The notes under the pieces: generated by a model
Told to the model about the DNA's origin: nothing
Database searches by the model: none
Seen by the model: only the letters and a program-made list of their open reading frames with translations
From: Archangium sp.
Lineage (GTDB): Bacteria; Myxococcota; Myxococcia; Myxococcales; Myxococcaceae
Direction: 5' to 3'
Assembly: GCA_022843845.1 (NCBI GenBank)
Contig: JALHMW010000001.1
Span: forward strand, 186,001-250,000
Length of the DNA stretch: 64,000 nucleotides
Shown: one piece after another, positions 8,687 through 18,100 of the stretch
How the letters are laid out: the number at the start of each line of letters is the position of its first letter
Position numbering within the stretch: position 1 is the stretch's first letter
Program-made: the position numbers and the translations under genes

Positions 8687-9059
8687 GTGGCAGGCCGCCG
8701 TCGCGCGCGCGGTGTCGTCGATTCCCAAGGGGAAGACCGCGGGCTACGCGCTCGTCGCGATGCTGGCGGGCAAACCGGGCGCCTCACGCGCCGTCGTGCG
8801 GGCGCTCCACGAATTGCAGCGCGTGCCGTGGTGGCGCGTCATCAAGAGTGACGGCACCGTCGCGAAAGAGGTGTTCGCGGAGCAGGCGCCAAAGCTGAAG
8901 GCAGAAGGCGTGCTGCTCGTCAGGCGACGGGTGCAGCCACCGCACCGGTGGACACCATGGGCGACGACCTCGGAATCAGGAAGCCGGTCACCAGGCGCCA
9001 CAACGAATCCTGGAACGCCGAGCGGAAGAACCCGAAGTGGCCGATCGCCGAAGCGCTGA
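8673..9059 (+). CDS. Alkyltransferase-like (ATL/MGMT-fold) protein with PWWRV site
   Basis: A 128-residue protein. The GTG at 8673 has AAAGGGG (8659-8665) 7 bases upstream, and gives a start at the usual point of the DNA-binding domain. Residues 5-90 match the O6-alkylguanine-DNA alkyltransferase DNA-binding fold: IPKGKTAGYALVAMLAG, the Arg-finger segment GASRAVVRAL (R39), and the active-site loop at 52-56. The alkyl-acceptor Cys of PCHRV and the His are both replaced (PWWRV), so it cannot transfer alkyl groups. ATL proteins (PWHRV) instead bind O6-alkylguanine and flag it for nucleotide excision repair. The last 45 residues run antisense to the hydrolase gene (8920-9828) and look like a read-through tail, not a domain. 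Confidence 0.8.
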   Translation: MSRTEWQAAVARAVSSIPKGKTAGYALVAMLAGKPGASRAVVRALHELQRVPWWRVIKSDGTVAKEVFAEQAPKLKAEGVLLVRRRVQPPHRWTPWATTSESGSRSPGATTNPGTPSGRTRSGRSPKR

Positions 9060-9828
9060 GCGCGCGCGGCTCGACGTGGTGACGCTCGACGTCGGCGTTC
9101 GAATACAGCCCGTGGAGCCAGTCGACGGCCTGCGACGGCGCGTAGTCGTCATCGTCGATGCTGATGGCGCGAATCGGTGCGCGGACGCGCGCGAACCCGT
9201 CGCGTGAGATGCCGTGGCCGAGCAGGTACTGCGGGTGACGACACCAGCGCGCCCACTCGAGCGCGACGCCCTTCGGCAGATCTTCACCGATGCCGAGCTG
9301 GCCGGGAATGAAGCCGACGACGTTGCCGACGGCAGGCATGAGGCCGTACCAGAGCGCCGCCTTCTTCCAGGCAGACACGCCGCGCCAGTGGCCCCAGTAA
9401 CCGCTCTGCGACGAGACGGTGATGAGGCGATCGATCGCGGCGTTGCTCTCGGCGAGGCCGATCAATTGACCGCCGACCGAGTGGCCGATGACATGGAGCG
9501 GGCGCGAGCCTTTGTCTTCGCGCGCGAAGCGCAGCACGCCCTCGAGATCGCGTGCGCCCCAGTCGCTGAGGCTGGCGTCGAAGCCGCGGAGCTTCGCCGG
9601 ACGCGAGTCGCCGATGCCACGGTAGTCCCACGTCAACACCGTGCAGCCCTGGAGCGAGAGCCAGGCCGCGAAGCGCGCGTAGTACGCCTGCTTCACTGCG
9701 GTCGCCCCGGCGATGACGACGTACGGGCCTGCCGACTGGTCTCCAAACCGCCTCGCGCCGAGGGCGTAACCGTCAGTCGCGCTGATTCGAACGGGGGTGG
9801 CCACGGTCCATGTCTCCAGTGGAGACAC
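8920..9828 (-). CDS. Alpha/beta hydrolase (predicted, COG4757-like)
   Basis: A 302-residue protein. The nucleophile elbow is GHSVGG (Ser117 by my count) after LHVI. The oxyanion/strand region VLTWDYRGIGDSRP lies before it. A late Asp-containing strand (IRAISIDDDDYAP) and an IGHFGFFR segment supply the likely acid and His, completing a Ser-Asp-His triad. The cap has several Trp/Tyr residues, suggesting a hydrophobic substrate. The start is a GTG at 9828 inside or beside a perfect palindrome (9811-9827). It lies 39 bases downstream of a TetR gene on the same strand and is probably in one operon with it. Its last 140 bases overlap the ATL gene tail-to-tail. Confidence 0.85.
   Translation of the reverse strand: MSPLETWTVATPVRISATDGYALGARRFGDQSAGPYVVIAGATAVKQAYYARFAAWLSLQGCTVLTWDYRGIGDSRPAKLRGFDASLSDWGARDLEGVLRFAREDKGSRPLHVIGHSVGGQLIGLAESNAAIDRLITVSSQSGYWGHWRGVSAWKKAALWYGLMPAVGNVVGFIPGQLGIGEDLPKGVALEWARWCRHPQYLLGHGISRDGFARVRAPIRAISIDDDDYAPSQAVDWLHGLYSNADVERHHVEPRALSASAIGHFGFFRSAFQDSLWRLVTGFLIPRSSPMVSTGAVAAPVA
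9811..9827. promoter_or_regulatory. Perfect 17-bp palindrome at the hydrolase start (candidate TetR operator)
   Basis: TGTCTCCA and TGGAGACA surround a single central G, so both 8-base arms are perfect. It covers the hydrolase GTG and the first codons, which is unusual for an operator; binding there would block the start of translation or elongation. A TetR-family gene ends 39 bases upstream, so it is a natural candidate site. One such palindrome could arise by chance in a window of this size. Confidence 0.4.
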
Positions 9829-9867
9829 TAACGACCGAACGCGCCGTTCGCAACTGCGTGAGCGGGG

Positions 9868-10527
9868 TCAGCGGGCAAGGCCGCGGATGTAGGGCGCGAA
9901 GACCTGGCGGGCCCAGCTGTCGACGAGGCTCCGCTTCACCTTGAGGCGGCGGACGATGGCGAGGCTGGCGAAGCCGTGGGTCAACGACCAGACGCCGAAG
10001 GCGAGCTCCCGGACGGGCGTGTCGGCGAAGTGGCGGCTCACCTGGCCGGCGCGGAGCTCTCCAGCGAGCAGCGAGTAGGCGCGCGCGACGGAGTCTTCGA
10101 GGCTGTTGAAGCGGCCGTCTTCGTTCAGGCGGCGGCCGAACATGATGCGGTAGCGCGCGGGTTGATCGATCGCGAACGACACGTAGGCGACCGCGAGCGC
10201 CATCAGCCGTTCCGGCGCGTCGGACTTCGGCGCGGACTGCAGCGCCGTCTCCATCGCGTGGAGCAGCGCGCCGTAGCCGTCTTCGGCGACGGCGGCGAGC
10301 AGCGACGTTTTGTCCTCGAAGTGGCGGTAGGCGGCGCGGTGGTTGACGCCGACGCGGCGCGAGACCTCACGGAGCGTCAGCTCTTCGGGCGACGAGCCCT
10401 CGACGAGCTCCACCGCGGCCGCGACCAGCGCGTTGCGCAGATCGCCGTGATGGTACGTCTCACGACGCTGAGCGTCGGGCGCCGACGGTGTCGGAGAAGC
10501 TCGGGCTGCCTTCACGCGGCGTGGCAC
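9868..10527 (-). CDS. TetR-family regulator (WHG-type C-terminal domain)
   Basis: A 219-residue protein starting with GTG. The N-terminal domain has the family-typical YHHGDLRNALV start and the helix-turn-helix REVSRRVGVNHRAAYRHFEDK (about residues 52-72), so it binds DNA. The rest is helical ligand-binding domain. YHHGDLR at the start of the first helix is typical of the TetR_C_33/WHG subgroup, often repressors of small hydrolase or transport genes. The alpha/beta hydrolase follows 39 bases downstream on the same strand, so autoregulation and control of that gene are likely. The ligand is unknown. Confidence 0.85.
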   Translation of the reverse strand: MPRRVKAARASPTPSAPDAQRRETYHHGDLRNALVAAAVELVEGSSPEELTLREVSRRVGVNHRAAYRHFEDKTSLLAAVAEDGYGALLHAMETALQSAPKSDAPERLMALAVAYVSFAIDQPARYRIMFGRRLNEDGRFNSLEDSVARAYSLLAGELRAGQVSRHFADTPVRELAFGVWSLTHGFASLAIVRRLKVKRSLVDSWARQVFAPYIRGLAR

Positions 10528-10625
10528 GCGCTGGTTGTACTTTCTGTCCGGAACGGGCGCACGGGTTCGTCGGTGTGCCGGCGTTTTGTTCGCGAGGCCC
10601 TGTGGTATCGAGGGCCGGAACTACC

Positions 10626-10697
10626 GGGCCTATAGCTCAACGGTAGAGCTGGCGGCTCATAACCGCTTGGTTGCAGGTTCGAATCCTGCTGGGCCCA
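10626..10697 (+). tRNA. tRNA-Ile2 (CAU anticodon, k2C34-type)
   Basis: A 72-base cloverleaf can be folded by hand: acceptor GGGCCTA pairs with TGGGCCC (one G-U-type pair), D stem GCTC/GAGC, anticodon stem GGCGG/CCGCT, loop CTCATAA, T stem GCAGG/CCTGC with loop TTCGAAT, and discriminator A at 10697. CCA is not encoded. The anticodon is CAT. The anticodon arm and variable loop (GGCGGCTCATAACCGCTTGG) match the minor isoleucine tRNA rather than elongator or initiator Met, so it reads AUA after lysidine modification. The 98 bases upstream (10528-10625) also hold the promoter of the divergent TetR gene. Confidence 0.93.
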
Positions 10698-10756
10698 TTC
10701 GAGACGTGGTGTCATGGGCACCAGCCACTGGCCACAGAGGTAGGCTCTCCCCACCC

Positions 10757-11494
<738 letters not shown>

Positions 11495-11520
11495 GCGTCG
11501 TCTCCATTCGATGAGGTGCC

Positions 11521-13623
11521 ATGCGACTGCCGCAGATACTCACGATCTTCAGGAAGGAACTCGTCGAGACGCTGCGCGACCGGCGCACGCTGCTGATGAT
11601 GATCGGCCTGCCGATGCTGGTCTATCCGCTGATGGCGATGGGCCTGAGCCGGCTCATGGAATCGAACGTGGCCGCCACCAGGGCCCGGCGCTCGGTCGTG
11701 GCCACGTGGGGCGCCGCGCCAGCCGAGCTCGTCGAGGCCATGAAGGCGACCGATGCCCACCTGGAGGTCACCGCCTGGCTGGGCGCGCCAGACGAGGTGC
11801 GGCGCTCGATTGAAGCGGGCGAGGCCGCACCCGCGGCAGCTGTGGCGCACGGGGCCGCCACCGCCCACCCCACGAAGGGCGAGCAGGAGAACCCCACGCT
11901 CGCCGCCGCGCGCACGTTGCTCACCTCCCGCCGCGCGGACGCGGTGCTCGTGAGCTGGCCTGGACTGGACCAGGCGCTGGCGCGCGATGACCTCGGCACC
12001 GTCACCCTCTACTTCGATGCGCTGCGCGGCGACTCGCGCACCGCGCGCGATCGGCTGGCCGACGTCCTCTCGACCTACCGCACGACGCTGCTCACGCGCC
12101 GCGAGCAAGCACGGCAGCTGCCGGCGGGCTTCACCGACGCCCTCAAAGTCCTGCGGCGCGACGTGGCGCCGCCCGCGCGGGTCGTCAACCACGCGATGGG
12201 GTCCGCGCTCCCGTTCATCCTCTTGACGCTGTCGCTCCTCGGCAGCTTCTACGCAGCCATCGACATGACCGCGGGCGAGAAGGAGCGCGGCACCATGCAG
12301 ACGCTGATGGTGGCGCCGCTGCGCTCGAGCGAGATCGTGATGGGCAAGGTCCTGGCCGTCTCGGTGGTGGGCCTGGTGGCGGTCGCGGCCAACACCGCCA
12401 GCCTGTCGCTCACCATCACCCGCATCCTGCCGGCCGGCGAGGTGTCGATCCCGCCGGTCTCCATCGTGCTCGCCGGGCTGATGCTCGTGCCCATCACGAT
12501 GACCACTTCGCCGGTGTTTCTCGCCGTCGCGGTCTTCGCCAGGGACTTCAAGGACGGCCAGAACTTCCTCACGCCGGTCTTCATGGCCATTGCGATGCCG
12601 GCAGGCCTCGCCATCCTGCCGACTGTGGAGCTGAACGCGTGGACGGCATTCGTGCCGGTGGTGAACATCGCGCTGCTGGTCAAGGCCGTGTTCTCAGGTG
12701 AGGTGCGCGCCGAGCTGGTCTTCCTGGTGCTGCTGTCCTCGGCGCTCTTCGCGATGCTCGCCATCATGCTCGCGGCGCACGTCTTTGGGCGCGAGCAGAT
12801 CATGCTCGGCGGCAAGGAGTCCGCCCGGAGCGTGCTGGGGCTGGAGCGAAGGGCGGGCGGCGTGCCCACGCCGGCGGTGGCACTGACCACGTTCGCGCTG
12901 GCCATGGTGCTCGCCTTCTACGCGAGCCTGCTGGTGGAGGCGCGAGGGGTCGTCACCACGCTGCTCGTCGTGCAGTACGGCTTCTTCCTGCTGCCGGCGT
13001 TGGTGGTGGTGTTCGGGTTGGGCTACTCGGCGCGCGAGACGCTGCTGCTGCGCCTGCCCTCCTGGCAGCACCTGCTCGCGGCGGTGGTCATCGGCGCGAC
13101 GGGCTGGATCGCCATCGTCGGCGTGTTCATGCGGGTCGCGCCGCCGCCCGAGTCGCTGGTGAAGGGGCTCGAGCAGATGCTCACGCTCGGCGATCCCTCG
13201 CTGCCCTTGTGGGTGGTGCTGCTCGGCGTGGCCGTCACACCCGCCATCTGCGAGGAGCTGTTCTTCCGGGGCGTCATGCTGTCGGGGTTGCGACGGCTGG
13301 GGCTGTGGCCGGCCGTTCTCATCTCGTCGCTGCTCTTCGGCTTCGCCCACGCGTCGATCTACCGCATGCTGCCGACGCTGGCGCTCGGCCTGATGCTGGC
13401 GGCGCTGGCGTGGCGCTCGGGCTCGATCCTGCCGTCGATGATCGTTCACGCCATGAACAACGGCCTGATCGTGTGGGTCGTGCGGCACCCGTCTTCTGCC
13501 GGCATGCTGGGCGTCAGCGAGACCTCGACGCTGCCGCCCCTGTCAGTGACCGTAGCGGCCACGCTGCTGTGCGCGGCGGGGGTCGGACTGGCGTGGAAGG
13601 CGCCAGGCAGGGCCCCGCAGTAA
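11521..13623 (+). CDS. natB: ABC-2 permease (NatB-like) fused to a CPBP-family intramembrane protease
   Basis: A 700-residue protein. The first ~420 residues are an ABC-2-type permease: one TM near residue 30, a large extracytoplasmic loop (residues ~45-220), then about five TMs (FILLTLSLLGSFYAAIDMTAGEKERGT is the typical NatB joint). The C-terminal part from about 470 is a CPBP/Abi-type membrane protease: EELFFR with E578, E579 and R583, FGFAH with H610, and IVHAMNN with H643 and N647 are all in place, so it could be active. CPBP enzymes include CAAX proteases and myxosortases; here fusion to an exporter suggests handling of the transported substrate or self-protection. The partner ATPase is directly upstream. 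Such fusions are known in bacteria, including myxobacteria. Confidence 0.88.
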   Translation: MRLPQILTIFRKELVETLRDRRTLLMMIGLPMLVYPLMAMGLSRLMESNVAATRARRSVVATWGAAPAELVEAMKATDAHLEVTAWLGAPDEVRRSIEAGEAAPAAAVAHGAATAHPTKGEQENPTLAAARTLLTSRRADAVLVSWPGLDQALARDDLGTVTLYFDALRGDSRTARDRLADVLSTYRTTLLTRREQARQLPAGFTDALKVLRRDVAPPARVVNHAMGSALPFILLTLSLLGSFYAAIDMTAGEKERGTMQTLMVAPLRSSEIVMGKVLAVSVVGLVAVAANTASLSLTITRILPAGEVSIPPVSIVLAGLMLVPITMTTSPVFLAVAVFARDFKDGQNFLTPVFMAIAMPAGLAILPTVELNAWTAFVPVVNIALLVKAVFSGEVRAELVFLVLLSSALFAMLAIMLAAHVFGREQIMLGGKESARSVLGLERRAGGVPTPAVALTTFALAMVLAFYASLLVEARGVVTTLLVVQYGFFLLPALVVVFGLGYSARETLLLRLPSWQHLLAAVVIGATGWIAIVGVFMRVAPPPESLVKGLEQMLTLGDPSLPLWVVLLGVAVTPAICEELFFRGVMLSGLRRLGLWPAVLISSLLFGFAHASIYRMLPTLALGLMLAALAWRSGSILPSMIVHAMNNGLIVWVVRHPSSAGMLGVSETSTLPPLSVTVAATLLCAAGVGLAWKAPGRAPQ

Positions 13624-13642
13624 CCTGCGTTCACTCCAGCCG

Positions 13643-14233
13643 CTACGCAGCGACGGTCGTCTGAGCACTCGACTCCTTCGGCTCGGGCAACAGCACGAAG
13701 GTGTCACTGACGTCAGCGCGCACCGTGCCGGTCTTCGGGTCGACCAACCACGCCATGCGGAACTTCGCCGGCACCCGCACTGTCCCTGGCGCCCGGTAGG
13801 TGCCGAACACCAGATCCCACAGCGGCGACGTGACGCCGTGGTTGCAGCGCGAGTCGCTGAAGTGGTGCGCGAAGTGGTGACGGCGCGCCCATCGGCCGTA
13901 GGCGCTGATGCCCGCGTGCGTGTGCTCCCGGCGGTGGAGCACCTCGTACGTGCCGTACATCAGCATCAAGCCCGCGAGGTACGCGACGCCCGGCCCGACG
14001 CCGACGAGCGACGTGAGCGGCCACGCGAGGAGCGCGGTGAAGCCCAGCGCCACCAGCACCTTCTTCCACGTCGGCGCGAAGTAGTCGCCTTCCCGATGAT
14101 GCCGCATGTGCTCTGCGCCGAAGGGGTTCGGCAAGAACTTCGGGTGGTGCCCGAGGAAGCGGTGAATCAGGTACTCGAGCAGCGACCACGTGAGCACGCC
14201 GATTGCGAACGCGAGGAGGACGAAGCCAATCAT
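13643..14233 (-). CDS. Fatty acid hydroxylase/sterol-desaturase superfamily membrane protein
   Basis: A 196-residue protein with about four TMs. His clusters that bind the di-iron centre are HRFLGHH (24-30), HMRHH (42-46), HRREHTHAG (about 97-105) and RRHHFAHH (about 112-119). The order and size are those of small fatty-acid-hydroxylase family enzymes that hydroxylate lipids in the inner membrane. The C-terminal 60 residues are soluble. The ATG at 14233 overlaps the TetR stop (ATGA), which fixes the start; a longer frame reading upstream is antisense noise. Convergent with the exporter gene, 19 bases between stops. Substrate unknown. Confidence 0.85.
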   Translation of the reverse strand: MIGFVLLAFAIGVLTWSLLEYLIHRFLGHHPKFLPNPFGAEHMRHHREGDYFAPTWKKVLVALGFTALLAWPLTSLVGVGPGVAYLAGLMLMYGTYEVLHRREHTHAGISAYGRWARRHHFAHHFSDSRCNHGVTSPLWDLVFGTYRAPGTVRVPAKFRMAWLVDPKTGTVRADVSDTFVLLPEPKESSAQTTVAA

Positions 14234-14943
14234 TGAAGACCCTGGGGCAGCGAGTTGGAGAGTGCGGCGACCTTCACGAGCGCGGCGTCGACGGTGCGAG
14301 CGCGGGCGCCCCAGCCGATGAGCAGTGCGCGCGTGCCCATGACGGTCAGCTCGTCGAGCTGCAACACGTTGGGAGCGAACCGGGCCTGTTTGTGCAACTG
14401 GAGCAAGCCCTGGAGCGTCGCGAACAGACACAGCGTGCGCTCGGCGACGTCACCGGGCTCGAGCTGACCTGCCGCCTCCGCTGCGCCGAGCGCCGAGGCG
14501 ATGAGCTCGAGCGTGGTGATGACTCGCGCAGTGACGGGCGCTGCTTCGGAGACGCCCGGAATCAGCACGCGCGGGTCGGCCATCGTCATCGCGAGCAGCC
14601 CGAAGCTGTTCGGCTTCTGGCGGGCGAACGCGCGGTAGCCCTGCGCGAGCGCGAAGACCCGGGCCAGCGGCGGCGCCGACTCGGGCAGCGCGCCGGCGGC
14701 GCGGGTGAGGAACTCCTGCGCCTCGCCCAGCACGTGGAGCACCAGGCGCGCGAGCAGCGCATCCTTCGAAGGGAAGTACCGGTACAGCGCTCCGGGCGTG
14801 TAGTCGGCGGCCTCGGCGAGCCGCGCCATCGAGAGCCCTTCGAGCCCCGCCTCTCCGATGATGCGCATCGCCGCGTCGAGAATGCGGCCCTCGTTTGCAC
14901 CGCGTCGACGCTCTCGCGGCGACTTGTCGCTTTCCTGAACCAT
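14230..14943 (-). CDS. TetR-family regulator
   Basis: A 237-residue protein. The HTH is MARLAEAADYTPGALYRYFPSK (about residues 40-61), clearly TetR/AcrR type, followed by a helical ligand-binding domain. The RERRRGANEGRILDAA start is usual for the family. Its TGA overlaps the fatty acid hydroxylase ATG, so the two are translationally coupled and the regulator probably controls this lipid-modifying gene, responding to a lipid-like ligand. A candidate operator lies 12 bases before the start (14955-14967). Divergent from the alpha-2-macroglobulin gene, with 187 bases between them. Confidence 0.88.
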   Translation of the reverse strand: MVQESDKSPRERRRGANEGRILDAAMRIIGEAGLEGLSMARLAEAADYTPGALYRYFPSKDALLARLVLHVLGEAQEFLTRAAGALPESAPPLARVFALAQGYRAFARQKPNSFGLLAMTMADPRVLIPGVSEAAPVTARVITTLELIASALGAAEAAGQLEPGDVAERTLCLFATLQGLLQLHKQARFAPNVLQLDELTVMGTRALLIGWGARARTVDAALVKVAALSNSLPQGLQ

Positions 14944-14954
14944 GCGCCGATTAG

Positions 14955-14967
14955 TAAACGACGTTCA
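14955..14967. promoter_or_regulatory. Imperfect palindrome upstream of the TetR gene (candidate operator)
   Basis: TAAACG A CGTTCA: five of six positions pair around a central A. It is 12 bases upstream of the TetR start codon in the AT-richer part of the divergent intergenic region, as expected for autoregulation. Short and imperfect, so weak by itself. Confidence 0.3.
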
Positions 14968-15130
14968 TTTTCCCGTCAAGCCCCCTCCCCTCCGCGCCGT
15001 GCTCGTCGGGGTGCGTCGATGCATCAGCGTCATCAACGGCTGTCACAGGCGCTAGGGTCGCGCGTCCTGCGTCGGAACGTTTCGCCGTGGACCCGTGTCC
15101 GTCCCCGTACCGTTGAACCAGGGAGTCACC

Positions 15131-18100
15131 ATGCGCCGCCTCACCCTCTTGCTCTGCTTCGTCAGCGCCGCTGCGCTCGCGCAGGCGCCGACCTTCGAGG
15201 CCGCCAACAAGTACCTCGCGGAGCAGTCGTTCTCGAAGTCGTGCGAGTCGTTCGAGGCGTTCCTCAAGGCCAACGCGGGCTCTCCTCTTGCCCGGGAAGC
15301 GACGTCGAAGCGCGCGTACGCCTGCTGGAAGGTCGGCAAACGTGACGGCTCCACCGAGCTGACGAAGCTGGCCGACGCTGGCGAGCAGGACTTCGCGCGC
15401 GCGTTCGCGCAGTGGGCGCTGGCGCAGCAGGGCTACCGGCAGTTCCAGCAGGCGATTCCGCTTCTCCAGACGGCGACGAAGGCCGAGGGGCGCGTGGGCG
15501 ACGAAGCGCGACGGCTGCTGGTGGCGGGCTGCCTCACCCAGCTCGACAACGCGACGTGGGACGTGAAGCTGGCCGAGAAGCTCACGCCGATCGTCCTCGA
15601 GTACGCGACCAACGAGGCAGACAAGGCGCACGCGCGGTTCGATCGCGCCCAGGCCTGGCTCCGCACCGAGGCGACGCGCGGCAAAGGCGAGCAGGAGCTC
15701 ACCGACGTCGGCGCCACCAACACCGCCTGGGCTGACGACGCGCTCTTCCTCCTGGGCCAGCAGCGTGAAAGCAAGGAGCGCTACGTCGACGCGCTCACCA
15801 TCTACGACGGCATCGTGAAGCGGTTCTCCTCCACCACCTCGAACCGGCACTCCGACGCGCGGTACGCCGCCGAGAACATCCGCCAGGTGTCGCTGTCGGT
15901 GAGCGCGTACCAGGTGACGCTGCCGGGCCTGAAGTTGCCGGTGCAGGTGTCGTGGCGAAACGTCAAGCGCGTCACGTGGACGCTGCGCCGCGCCGATCCG
16001 TTCTCGCCGAAGGGGTACCCCGACTCGGTCAGCGCGTTCTCCGGTGGGCCGGTCGAGAAGACGTGGAGCGAGACCTTCGAGGTGAAGAGCCAGCACGCGC
16101 CGGGCAACAAGACCTTCGAGCTCGAGCTCCCCTCCCCCGGCCTCTACACGATCGAGGCCGCAGGCGACGGCGTCACCGGCTCCGATCTCGCGCTGATGAG
16201 CCAGGTCGCCGTGATCACCAAGAGCGATCGCAAGCAGGTGCAGGTCTACGTCACCGACGTCGAGACCGGCGCCGCACAGCCCAACGCCGAGGTGATGTTC
16301 GTGCGCGGCAACAACGAGGCAAAGCAGCTCGGCCGCACCAACGCGCAGGGCCTCGCCACCTTCCAGACCGAGACGTCGAACAACACGCACCACGTCTGGG
16401 TGAAGCGCGGCGCCGACGTCGCCTACTCGCGCGCCGGAGACGCGTACTGGTCGAGCTGGTCGAGGCAGGACCTCGCCTACGTGATGATGGACCGGCCGCT
16501 CTACAAGCCGGGTGAGACCGTCGGCCTCAAGCTCTTCCTGCGCTCTCGTGAAGGTGGCCCCTCGGAGCCGATCGCCGAGCGCGCCGTCATCGTCACCGTG
16601 CGCGACCCGAACGGGAAAGAGATCGCCAAGCCGACGCTCACCACCAATACCTTCGGCACCGCGTTCACGACCGTCGCCCTGCCGAAGAACGCCACCCTGG
16701 GCGCCTGGTACGTCACGGTGACCGACAGCAGCAACAACCGCTCGTTCCAGCAGCCGCAGCTGGTGTTCCGCGTCGAGGAGTACAAGCCGCCCGAGGCCAT
16801 CGTGTCGGTCAGCGCCGTCGGCAGCCCGAAGCCGGGCGACCCCGTGAAGCTCAAAGTCACGGCGAAGTACTACTCGGGTGGTCCGCTCACTGGAGCCCAG
16901 GGCCGGGCGATCGTCACCGTCAGCCAATGGCAGCACCAGTTCGGCAAGTGGCCCGACGAGCAGGACGCAAACGACACGAACGCCAACTCAGGCGAATACG
17001 ACGACGAAGACCGGTACTCCCGCGGCCGCGGGCGCCGCTACGGGTACTACGGGCCGATCGCGTCGCACACGTTGGTGTTCAAGACGGGCGTCGACGGCAC
17101 CGCAGAGATCGAAGTCCCCGCCACGCCCGATCAAGGCACCGATCTGCAGGTCACCGCGCAGGTCTTCGTCACCGACGCCTCTCGCCGAGAGATCCAGGGC
17201 AGCGGCAGCGCGAAGCTCTCGCGCTCGCCCTACTTCGTCGACGTGCGCAGCGATCATTTCCTCTACCGCCCCGGCGAGAAGGTGACGCTGCGGCTGCGCT
17301 CCGAAGACGCGAACGGCCGGCCGATGTCCCCCGACGTGCTGGTGCGGCTCTCGCGCATCTCGGACCCGAACACCGGCGCGCTGTCGAAGATCGCCGAGGT
17401 GCGCACCAAGCTCGTCTCGGGACTCGGGCTCGCGCAGCTCGACGCCGACGCGCTTGGAGCAGTTCGGGTCGAGGTCGTGGACGTCGACGCGAAGCAGGGT
17501 CAGGCACCGCTCGCGACCGCCGATCTCTGGCTCACCTCCGACACCAAGCCGATTCCGCCACCGGGCCCCGGCTTCCAGTTGCTGATGGACCGCGCGCCGC
17601 TCTCGGTCGGGCAGACCCTGCGCGCGCTCATCGTCACGCCGCAGCCGGGCGGCCACGTGTGGCTGACGCTCGAGCACGATCTCATCGTCACCAGCCGCGT
17701 CATCGAGATGAACGGGCGCACGAAGTACGTCGAGCTGCCCATCCCCGCCGCCGCGACGCCGAACGTGTGGCTGATGGCGAGCCGCTCTGAGTCCGGCACC
17801 ATCCTCCAGCAGCAGCAGGGCCTGAAGGTCCGGGGCTCCGAGGTCGAGCTCGACGTGAAGGTCGCGTTCGATCGCGCGGTGGCCGAGCCTGGCTCGTCGG
17901 TGCCGGTGAGCATTCGCGCGACGAAGGGGCCGGCCGCCCCGACCGAGACCGCGCTCACCATCGTCGATGAGGCGTTGTTCGCGATCGAACCCGAGAAGCA
18001 GGACTTCTCGACGTTCTTCGGCCGCCAGCAGCGCAACCAGGGCGTGCAGACGCGGCGCTCGACCGACTGGCGCAGCTTCCGCAGTCGCCCTGTGCCGCAG

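Noticed and set aside
8673..9059. Active O6-methylguanine-DNA methyltransferase
   Set aside because: The acceptor Cys is replaced by Trp.
10528..10625. Promoter for the tRNA with -10 TATCGA
   Set aside because: No -35 at an acceptable distance could be supported by eye.
10512..10754. 80-codon minus-strand ORF with QQDSNLQPSGYEPPALPLSY-type sequence
   Set aside because: This peptide is the classic product of reading a tRNA in antisense; it lies over tRNA-Ile2.
14951..16936. 661-codon minus-strand ORF
   Set aside because: Antisense to the alpha-2-macroglobulin start; low-complexity Arg/Val/Leu composition.
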